The notes under the pieces: model-generated
The model's database searches: none
Seen by the model: the letters and a program-made list of their open reading frames with translations, nothing else
Told to the model about the DNA's origin: nothing
Assembly (NCBI GenBank): GCA_028820635.1
Contig: JAPPIG010000019.1
Coordinates: 1-64,000, forward strand
DNA length: 64,000 nt
From: Candidatus Poribacteria bacterium
Lineage (GTDB): Bacteria > Poribacteria > WGA-4E > WGA-3G
Direction of reading: 5' to 3'
Made by a program: the position numbers and the translations under genes
Shown: one piece after another, positions 17,576 to 24,363 of the stretch
How positions within the stretch are numbered: the stretch's first letter is position 1
How the letters are laid out: each line of letters opens with the position of its first letter

Positions 17576-18931
17576 ATGTCTTTCTGTAAAAAAATCAAAA
17601 ATTTTCCTAAAGTGAATCATAAAACTTTCTTAAAACATTTCTTTTTTCTATCCGTTATAAGTATTTGTTTTATTTTTTCCGCAAACGCGTTTAGTCAGGA
17701 ACCTTCTCAAACTGATGCGGAAACTTCGCTTGCCCAAAAGGTTTTTGAGAAGTATCGAACGTTACTATTACGAGATGATATTCAAGCACTACTACCAACG
17801 ATCCTTGAAGAAATCAAGAAGCCAGAAAATCAAGAACTCTTAAATCCAACAACTATTACGGTAGTTGTAGATGATCCGGATCTATTAAAAATATTTGTAC
17901 CTGATATAGATGATGAATTCATCACGTTGCTAAAAGATGACCAGGAAATACAAACATTTCTTAGGGATGCTGATGTTCAAGCTTTACTCCAGGATCCAGA
18001 AGCAATTGAGGAACTTGCAGCTCTGCTTGAGACAAGTGAACTTCCTCTTGCAGAACGTATTGTTGAAAGGTACCAAGTGTTTTTTCAACGAGAAGACATT
18101 ATGGAGCTGCTGCCTGGCATCCTTGCGGAATTTAAGAACCCTGATAATCAGGCACTTCTGCAACCAAATACGTTAACACTCACGGTTGAAAATCCTGATC
18201 ATCTAAAGGAAGTGTTGCCGCAGATAGATGATGAATTCATAAGGCTTCTCAAGGAGGATGCGGAGGTTAAGGCGTTCATTAGTGATCCCGATGTTCAACT
18301 ATTGCTTCAGGATACCGCTGCAATTGATGAACTTGCGGCATTACTTAATATTAAATTCCCTGTCGTTGTAAGGATTGTTCCAGCATCAGTGGAATCCCCT
18401 CAGGCAGGTGAACGACTTGTCATTACCGTTGATATAGCGGATGGCGAAGGTGTTAGCGGATATGAGGGAACGATACAGTTTGACCCAACTGCACTTCGAT
18501 TTGTTTCACTGGCGCATGGATCCTATCTTTCTGGCGAATTGTTGCCCATTTCCACAAAAGTTGAGGAAAATCAAGTCTCTTTCGCTCAAATTTCTGTTGA
18601 TATGACTGCAGATGCTACAGATGGCACTCTCGTTACAATAACTTTTGAAGTGCTCAATGCCAAAGCATCAACATTAACTTTATCTGATGTGATAATTGGA
18701 GGATTTGGCGGAGTTAATTTTCCTGTAACAATTGAAAATGCCGAAATTCTTGAGCCACCTCCAACAAGACCGTGGGATGTTAACAGGGATGGTAGAGTAA
18801 ATATCTTGGATTTGACTTTTGTCGCATCGCATTTTGGCAAAGAAGATGCGCCACCCGCTGCAGATGTTAATGGGGATGGTAGAGTAAATATTTTAGATTT
18901 AACGCTTGTTGCAAGTCATTTCGGTGAATGA
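17576..18931 (+). CDS. Secreted cohesin-like / dockerin type I protein
   Basis: A 451-residue exported protein with a signal peptide ending near residue 40 (FFFLSVISICFIFSANAFSQ). Residues about 52-260 are two tandem ~105-residue helical units (each with LPxIL.E.K.P.NQ.LL, a short beta segment, DIDDEFI.LLK and DVQ.LLQD...ELAALL) that I do not recognise. Residues about 265-390 are a beta domain with the cohesin-like pattern (VPASVESPQAGERLVITVDI, GYEGTIQFDPTALRFVS). The end carries two dockerin EF-hand-like repeats, DVNRDGRVNILDLTFVASHF and DVNGDGRVNILDLTLVASHF, which bind calcium. Possible roles are surface display or protein-protein docking. AAAGGAGG precedes the ATG. Confidence 0.85.
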   Translation: MSFCKKIKNFPKVNHKTFLKHFFFLSVISICFIFSANAFSQEPSQTDAETSLAQKVFEKYRTLLLRDDIQALLPTILEEIKKPENQELLNPTTITVVVDDPDLLKIFVPDIDDEFITLLKDDQEIQTFLRDADVQALLQDPEAIEELAALLETSELPLAERIVERYQVFFQREDIMELLPGILAEFKNPDNQALLQPNTLTLTVENPDHLKEVLPQIDDEFIRLLKEDAEVKAFISDPDVQLLLQDTAAIDELAALLNIKFPVVVRIVPASVESPQAGERLVITVDIADGEGVSGYEGTIQFDPTALRFVSLAHGSYLSGELLPISTKVEENQVSFAQISVDMTADATDGTLVTITFEVLNAKASTLTLSDVIIGGFGGVNFPVTIENAEILEPPPTRPWDVNRDGRVNILDLTFVASHFGKEDAPPAADVNGDGRVNILDLTLVASHFGE

Positions 18932-18964
18932 AGTGAAAGTAATTTATAGCAAACGGATTAGATT

Positions 18965-18984
18965 CGGGCGGGGTGTCCCGCCCG
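18965..18984. terminator. GC-rich hairpin between convergent genes
   Basis: CGGGCGGG-GTGT-CCCGCCCG is a perfect 8-bp GC stem, 33 bases after the dockerin gene and 45 bases after the end of the minus-strand aldo/keto reductase gene. It is well placed to terminate both, although T-runs are short. Confidence 0.6.
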
Positions 18985-19029
18985 TTGTTAGGAATAGCAT
19001 ACAAAAAAAGAGAAATTCAACTTGGTATA

Positions 19030-20022
19030 TTATGCTTTGTAAAATTCTACTGTTGTACCAGCCATGTCAGCAACTTTTTCTATCAGTTTGTTCCGTTCTG
19101 TTTCACCCATACCAGAGTAGGCCTTCGCGATGTCTATTTTCTCTTGCATTTGTGCCACATCGTCAGGTCCAGTGACAAGGGTACTCACAGGAAATGACCA
19201 GACAAAACGAATCGCTTCCGAAATGCTAACTCGATTTGGCACGACTCTTGGATTGGGACCGTGTTTGCCATGTTTAGAACCGCCAAAAAAACCACCATTT
19301 GCCAACGATTTCATTCCAATTACGCCGATGTTTCGCTTAACCAGCGTAGGAACAACGCCTTGAATGAAACTTTCGTAGTTCAGGTCGGCTATATTTATAG
19401 GCAGTTGACAAGCATCAAAAATGTCGGATTTTTCTAAGACACGTTGATGAGCGGACGGGCTCGTATGTCCTGTAAAACCAATAAAACGTGTTTTTCCAGA
19501 TTCCTTCGCTGCTGCCATCACATCAAAAATACCGTTATCAATCCTTCCGTCCACGTCCTCGGGGTTTCGAACGGCGTGGACTTGCCAGAGATCAAGTTGG
19601 TCAGTATTGAGACGTTTAAGTGAACCTTCAAGGTGTTTTCTTGCGGTTGCAGCGTCGCGCGCTGTCGTCTTGGTCATCAAAAAAATGTCATCACGATATT
19701 TTGGAATAAGCAGTTTGCCTAAACGTTGTTCACTTTTACCAGCCTGGTAAGATTCTGCTGTGTCAAAGAAACGGACACCACCTTTCAGGGCGGTTTCAAT
19801 TGTATTTTGCGCTTCTTTTTCTGCCATTTCACCGATATGCCAACCACCGACTCCGAGTATTGTAACGGCTTCACCTGTTCTGCCAAACTTACGCATCGGT
19901 AAGAGTGTCCCTAAACGGTCACTTGAATGCTTTGCGTCCTGACCTTCTGCATTTGCTGAAGATAGGAGAATACCAGTGGTTAATCCTGCTAATGACTTTA
20001 GAAATGCACGTCGATCAATCAT
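19030..20022 (-). CDS. Tat-exported aldo/keto reductase
   Basis: A 330-residue NAD(P)H-dependent oxidoreductase of the aldo/keto reductase superfamily. Residues 1-26 are a Tat signal (DRRAFLKSLAGLTTGILLSS then ANAEG), so the folded, cofactor-loaded enzyme is probably exported. The catalytic tetrad is visible: Asp and Tyr in RFFDTAESYQAGKSEQRLGK, Lys in DIFLMTKTTA, His in DLWQVHAV. FIGFTGHTSPSAHQRV and the SIGVIGMKSLA-type block are standard; the end is shorter than that of ferredoxin-bearing relatives, and no cysteine cluster is seen. Substrate unknown. AGGAGG (plus-strand CCTCCT at 20031-20036) precedes its ATG. Confidence 0.9.
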   Translation of the reverse strand: MIDRRAFLKSLAGLTTGILLSSANAEGQDAKHSSDRLGTLLPMRKFGRTGEAVTILGVGGWHIGEMAEKEAQNTIETALKGGVRFFDTAESYQAGKSEQRLGKLLIPKYRDDIFLMTKTTARDAATARKHLEGSLKRLNTDQLDLWQVHAVRNPEDVDGRIDNGIFDVMAAAKESGKTRFIGFTGHTSPSAHQRVLEKSDIFDACQLPINIADLNYESFIQGVVPTLVKRNIGVIGMKSLANGGFFGGSKHGKHGPNPRVVPNRVSISEAIRFVWSFPVSTLVTGPDDVAQMQEKIDIAKAYSGMGETERNKLIEKVADMAGTTVEFYKA

Positions 20023-20095
20023 AGTTGTTACCTCCTATTCTATCTTACTTTTTTACCTCAATATTGTCAAGAAAATTTGTATTTGACGGTTTTGC

Positions 20096-20125
20096 TTGAC
20101 CCAAGCAATTTTTCAGATGTATAAT
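20096..20125 (+). promoter_or_regulatory. Sigma-70 promoter of the deacetylase gene
   Basis: TTGACC at 20096-20101, an 18-base spacer and TATAAT at 20120-20125. A start codon at or near 20096 is thus unlikely, because transcription should begin near 20132. Confidence 0.75.
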
Positions 20126-20185
20126 TACATGGTATTTAAGATAGCATTGACACCCTCAAGTTACAGAACAAATAATATTAAAAAC

Positions 20186-20917
20186 ATGAAACAGACTATA
20201 TACAAATCAATTCCTGATAAACTTGTTATCCTCACATTTGATGATGGATGTAAATCGCAAGCAACTTTTGTAGCACCGATCCTGAAAAAGTATGGTTTCG
20301 GCGCGACTTTCTATATTACAGAGGGACTCGGTTTTCTCAACAATAAAGAAGCTTATATGACGTGGGAAGAGGTGTACGGATTACATGAAACAGGTTTTGA
20401 AATTGGAAATCATACGCGCCATCATCGCAATGTTACGCAACAATCTGATCAAGAGTTGAAAGACGATCTACAGTATATTGATGTACGCTGTGAGGAATAC
20501 GACATCTCGCAACCGACAACTTTCTGTTACCCGGGTTACAGGCACAATGAAGCAGCAGTCAAAGTAGTGGCAGAGCATGGGTTCCACTTTGCACGCCGTG
20601 GTGTTGCTCCAGAATTTCCATATAATTCCGAAGGTGGGCGCGGTCCAGCTTATGACCCAATAGATCACCATCCACTCCTGATTCCGACTACAGGTGCTTC
20701 CGGACCGAATTGGAATTTTGAAGATTTTAAATGGGCACTTGAACAAGCAAAAGATGGAAATATTGCAGTCCTGACGTTTCATGGTGTGCCTGATCTGGAA
20801 CATCCGTGGGTTCACACAGAACCAAAAGCATTTGAATCTTATATGTCGTATCTTGCCGAAAATGACTATACTGTCATAGCCCTTCGGGACTTAAGCAACT
20901 ATATTAATTTACAATAA
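20186..20917 (+). CDS. Polysaccharide deacetylase (NodB/CE4 family)
   Basis: A 243-residue metal-dependent deacetylase. The five CE4 motifs can be followed: TFDDGCKSQ (catalytic base and metal Asp), NHTRHH (metal histidines, HxxxH type), FCYPGYRHNEAA (motif 3), and LTFHGVPD near the end with the catalytic histidine. No signal peptide or membrane segment is evident, so it may act in the cytoplasm on small amidated sugars. I choose ATG 20186 because the reading frame upstream, to a TTG at 20096, overlaps a promoter whose transcript starts near 20132; no strong Shine-Dalgarno is seen. It diverges from the aldo/keto reductase. Confidence 0.85.
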   Translation: MKQTIYKSIPDKLVILTFDDGCKSQATFVAPILKKYGFGATFYITEGLGFLNNKEAYMTWEEVYGLHETGFEIGNHTRHHRNVTQQSDQELKDDLQYIDVRCEEYDISQPTTFCYPGYRHNEAAVKVVAEHGFHFARRGVAPEFPYNSEGGRGPAYDPIDHHPLLIPTTGASGPNWNFEDFKWALEQAKDGNIAVLTFHGVPDLEHPWVHTEPKAFESYMSYLAENDYTVIALRDLSNYINLQ

Positions 20918-21013
20918 ATTGAGTTTAATTGCGTTTTCTACCACATTTCCGCATTTTATCTATTTATCACATTAAAGTTATATTTCATGCAACATTTTTT
21001 GACTATAATTGTA

Positions 21014-21029
21014 TCAAATTTGTTTCAAT
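21014..21029. repeat. TCAAATTTGTTTCAAT word
   Basis: This 16-base word recurs at 29175-29190 and 29217-29232. It lies in an AT-rich 314-bp gap (20918-21231) that otherwise holds the promoter and hairpin of the PAP2 gene. Function unknown. Confidence 0.4.
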
Positions 21030-21085
21030 CTAACCTGACAGGCTCAAATATTCATTTTAATCGAATGATTGAGACTCATTAATTC

Positions 21086-21114
21086 TTGAAAAATAGCAAT
21101 TTATGTTGTATACT
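21086..21114 (+). promoter_or_regulatory. Sigma-70 promoter of the PAP2 gene
   Basis: TTGAAA at 21086-21091, a 17-base spacer and TATACT at 21109-21114. The leader to ATG 21238 would be about 117 bases long and includes a hairpin at 21202-21225. Confidence 0.65.
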
Positions 21115-21201
21115 TATTAAGCATTTTTGTTCCTGTATAGCATTAAACCTATTAGGAGCTGGAACAGTTACTTACTTGTTGCTTGGAAGGATTGAAAGTG
21201 T

Positions 21202-21225
21202 AGTATACGTTACTTTGCGTATACT
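21202..21225 (+). terminator. Hairpin plus T5 in the PAP2 leader (attenuator-like)
   Basis: AGTATACG and CGTATACT are perfect 8-bp inverted arms with an 8-base loop, followed by GCCTTTTTG and, within 13 bases, the start codon. No Shine-Dalgarno is visible between hairpin and ATG. It could be an attenuator, an operator, or a structure controlling translation. Confidence 0.45.
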
Positions 21226-21237
21226 GCCTTTTTGCTT

Positions 21238-21771
21238 ATGTTAAGAGAATTTACCAACAATGTTACCCGATGGGACACACTATTATTCCAGCGCATCTTT
21301 GGCTGGGGTGATAGACGTTTTCTTACCCGATCATTTCGTCTTATCTCTTGGAGTGCTAACGGGTATCTCTATCCATTTATTGCACTGTACGTATTTATCA
21401 AATTTGATGCTACAATTAGCAGACCGTTTTTGATAGCTGCGTTTGTAGCATTCCCAATTAAGGGATTACTATACCAATTCCTTAAACAATCAATGAAACG
21501 TGATCGACCTTTTGAAAAGATTAATGAAGTTAACTTTCGCGTTAGACCACCAGACCGTTTTAGTTTTCCATCAGGTCATACAGCTTCAGCTTTCCTTATG
21601 ATGGTGATTTTAACACGTTTCTTCCCCATTTTACAAATTCCAGCTTTACTCTGGGCCGCAACTGTAGGTATCGCAAGGGTACATCTCGGTGTTCACTATC
21701 CTTCTGATGTTCTTGCAGGTGCGCTTCTTGGAATTTCTACTGCCCATATAGGCATTTTGTTTGCCATGTAG
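21238..21771 (+). CDS. PAP2-type membrane phosphatase
   Basis: A 177-residue integral membrane acid phosphatase with about five hydrophobic segments. The three-part signature is complete: KQSMKRDRPF (KxxxxxxRP), FPSGHTASAF (PSGH) and ARVHLGVHYPSD (SRxxxxxHxxxD with Ala in place of Ser). Members dephosphorylate undecaprenyl diphosphate or phosphatidic acid and related lipids. I prefer ATG 21238 to the TTG six bases before it; neither has a clear ribosome binding site. Confidence 0.88.
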   Translation: MLREFTNNVTRWDTLLFQRIFGWGDRRFLTRSFRLISWSANGYLYPFIALYVFIKFDATISRPFLIAAFVAFPIKGLLYQFLKQSMKRDRPFEKINEVNFRVRPPDRFSFPSGHTASAFLMMVILTRFFPILQIPALLWAATVGIARVHLGVHYPSDVLAGALLGISTAHIGILFAM

Positions 21772-21858
21772 TATATACATATTATTCTGCATAAATTTGA
21801 TGTGGTATTTTCTGCCATGCCTTTGTGTCCTGTATCTGAATGTTCTGTGCCTTCTCGT

Positions 21859-22102
21859 TATTATACCATTCCTAATTGACAAATAGTCATAACATATTGT
21901 AGATCGGGTTTCGTTCTTCAACCCGACATAACGCTATAAAAAGTCGGGTTGAGTTTACGAAACCCGCCAAATACCAAAAAGCGCATTTGGCGTTGATTTG
22001 GACACGTATGACTTTTTTATACGGTTTCTATGTCGGGTTTCGCTTTGCTCTACCCGACCTACAGTTTCTTATGAAAATTTGTCAATTAGGAATGGTATAA
22101 TA
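21859..22102. mobile_element. MITE-like element with perfect 26-bp inverted ends
   Basis: A 244-bp element whose ends at 21859-21884 and 22077-22102 are exact reverse complements (left end begins TATTATACCATTCCTAATTG). The outermost bases are TA, consistent with TA target duplication. Inside are inverted copies of CGGGTTTCG / CTACCCGAC and the word AAAAAGCGCATTTGGCGTTG, also found at 35200-35394. No reading frame of note. It occupies most of the 423-bp gap before the WD40 array; each end carries an outward TGGTATAAT. Confidence 0.85.
22093..22101 (+). promoter_or_regulatory. Extended -10 box in the MITE end, facing the WD40 array
   Basis: TGGTATAAT matches the extended -10 motif TGnTATAAT, points outward from the element and lies 94 bases before the first WD40 gene. 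No good -35 is seen 17-18 bases upstream. It may be the promoter of the 22195-29115 gene group. Confidence 0.4.
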
Positions 22103-22194
22103 TGAACACGAACTAACTTCATATACAAGGTTGTCTTAGCGCGTCCTTACTCAGATATACCCTTAGACCGACTCATTACAATAGAGAATCTATA

Positions 22195-24276
22195 ATGAAA
22201 AATAAAACGCATTTGATTTGCAAGAGCGATGCTGTAGATAGTAGGGACGTTACGACTTGGGCACTCCCTGAAGGTGCGATTGCGCGATTAGGGCGCGGCT
22301 GGGTGCCAGATATAGCGTTTTCTCCAGATGAACGTTATCTCGCAGTCGGTACTTGGATGGGACTTTGGGTGTATGACTTGGAAATCCTATCCCCTGTCGC
22401 ACTCTGGGAAACGGAACGGGGTATGGTTGGATGTGTCACATTTTCACCTAATGGAGAATGGATTGCCGTAAGTAATTCCGACAATATGTTAAAAGTATTG
22501 GATATCAAAAATGGTGCATGTTTTACAGAAGTAGAGACCAATGATCATATTTCAGGACTAACCTTTTCACTGGATAATCGTTATCTCGCTGCTGCCTATG
22601 CACGTTCTTCTACCGTTGAAATCTGGCATGCAAAAACTGGCGAACCGTTTGCTAAATTCACTGCAAACGTTGAGAAGGCTCGTTTTACCCGTCCTATCTG
22701 TTTTTCACCTGATACGCAACTGATAGCATCTTCGTGCATCATTAATACAACTCATAACACAGATGCAATAGTGGTCTGGGATATAGAAAGTGGGCAACAA
22801 ATCGCATTACTTATAGCACACACCAAAGAGATAACCACAATTTGCTTTTCACCTTGTGGACAGTTCCTCGCCTCTGGCGGTGAAGATGGCACAGTGTACG
22901 TCTGGGACGTTAACAATTGGCAACAAGTACAGTCATACACCGATTTTGGTGAGGTGTACCGCATTTTTCCATCCTATTCATCAGAGGGAATCCTCCATGC
23001 TGCGATTATGACTTATGAGGATATCGCTCCATCTACTATCTCTGTGTGTAACTTGGAAAGCGGAGAACAACTGTATACGCAACAAATTTCGTTAACTACC
23101 GAAGATTATTCCTATTTCAATTATTGGGGCAAGACTATCACCTTTTTAAACGGTTCCCAACTTGCTTATGAATGCAAACACAATTTTATCAACGTATGGA
23201 CGCTTTCTAAGCCAGACACGCGACAGATTCTCCATTCCCCTATTTCATATCCAATATCGGTCATGTTTTCTGAAGATGGAAAAACGTTAGCAGCTGAACA
23301 TCATCACGAAGGTGTTGTGTTATGGGATGTTGAAAGTAGACGTTCACAACCCACAATTAAAGATCCATCGGCAGGCAAAAATCAGTTTCTATATGCACCC
23401 GTCAATGGAAAATTTTACGTTGCTACCATCAACAGAAACAACGTTTCGCTCTGGTCAATTGACGAAGACAGAAGATTGGTTGCAGAAGGTATGCGGCATG
23501 ATTATAAAAGTATGTGTCCTCTATTAACACCTACTGGTAATCACCTCGTCTGTGCACTTGAGGACGGAACCTTGATCGTTTGGGACGTTCAAAATGGAAA
23601 GAAGTTCCGCGAGTTGACACACCCACTTTATGTAGATGAGGACGAGGATGATGAAGATAATCCGGATGAGTTTGAACAACTAAAACTCAGTCCTGATGGA
23701 CGTTTTCTGGCAAGTGAGTCGCGTTTTACACCTGTTCGACTATGGGATTTACAAACCGGCAAAGAGGTAGGTACATTTCCAAGCGATATTTACAGTATCA
23801 TAGGATTCTCTCCATGTGGCAGGTACCTGGCTTGTCTTGGGGAATATATCCAATTGTGGGACATCACCTCTGGTGAAATGTTCAAAACGTCTATAAAACA
23901 AGATTTGGTGGCAGACGAGTACGCTTTTTCACCGTGTGGACGATACCTTGCTGCAAGTATAGATGAAATTTTTCTTTGGGACATCGTCCGCGGTGAACTC
24001 CACATGCAGCTGCCATTACCACAGGGATGCCAAAAGATGTTTCCTTTAATATTTTCGACGTGTGGGAACTATTTTGCCGCAGGTGCATGGTGGCAACCTG
24101 GTATAAAGAAGGTCCCTATCTGTTTGTGGGAGGTCGTGAGTGGTAAACAGCTCGCAACTTTTTGGGGACATCCGACAGATGTTCAAGCGCTTACATTTTC
24201 TCCGGACAATAGACTTTTAGCCAGTGCGAGTTATGATGGTGTAATCTATCTTTGGGATCTGACGCCTTATCTATGA
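22195..24276 (+). CDS. WD40 repeat protein, free cytoplasmic form (array member 1)
   Basis: A 693-residue protein with no signal peptide or membrane helix. After about 20 residues it has the array's entry motif TWALPEGAIARLGRG, then about 15 WD40 units (GLWVYDL, VYVWDVN, VRLWDLQ, IYLWDLT and so on), enough for two seven-bladed propellers. Many blades read FSPCG rather than FSPDG. A strongly acidic insert, VDEDEDDEDNPDE, lies in the second half, at the same place as in the protein at 27091, its closest paralog in the window. Bacterial WD40 propellers usually serve as protein-binding platforms. The next gene, a sigma/WD40 fusion, starts 87 bases later. Confidence 0.88.
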   Translation: MKNKTHLICKSDAVDSRDVTTWALPEGAIARLGRGWVPDIAFSPDERYLAVGTWMGLWVYDLEILSPVALWETERGMVGCVTFSPNGEWIAVSNSDNMLKVLDIKNGACFTEVETNDHISGLTFSLDNRYLAAAYARSSTVEIWHAKTGEPFAKFTANVEKARFTRPICFSPDTQLIASSCIINTTHNTDAIVVWDIESGQQIALLIAHTKEITTICFSPCGQFLASGGEDGTVYVWDVNNWQQVQSYTDFGEVYRIFPSYSSEGILHAAIMTYEDIAPSTISVCNLESGEQLYTQQISLTTEDYSYFNYWGKTITFLNGSQLAYECKHNFINVWTLSKPDTRQILHSPISYPISVMFSEDGKTLAAEHHHEGVVLWDVESRRSQPTIKDPSAGKNQFLYAPVNGKFYVATINRNNVSLWSIDEDRRLVAEGMRHDYKSMCPLLTPTGNHLVCALEDGTLIVWDVQNGKKFRELTHPLYVDEDEDDEDNPDEFEQLKLSPDGRFLASESRFTPVRLWDLQTGKEVGTFPSDIYSIIGFSPCGRYLACLGEYIQLWDITSGEMFKTSIKQDLVADEYAFSPCGRYLAASIDEIFLWDIVRGELHMQLPLPQGCQKMFPLIFSTCGNYFAAGAWWQPGIKKVPICLWEVVSGKQLATFWGHPTDVQALTFSPDNRLLASASYDGVIYLWDLTPYL

Positions 24277-24301
24277 TTGTAAAAAAATGCAATTTTTATA
24301 T

Positions 24302-24343
24302 TTTTTAAACCTTTTTCCAAAAACCCCTCCTCTATACATTAAA
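24302..24343 (+). promoter_or_regulatory. Conserved upstream block B of the sigma/WD40 gene
   Basis: The block contains TTTTTAAACC, then a 19-base spacer after AAACC, then TCTATAC and ATTAAA. The gene at 50369 has the same block at 50308-50349 with identical spacing. AAACC resembles the AAC-type -35 of ECF promoters. It lies 20-60 bases before ATG 24364. Confidence 0.5.
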
Positions 24344-24363
24344 ACTGGCTCAGGAATTTGTTT

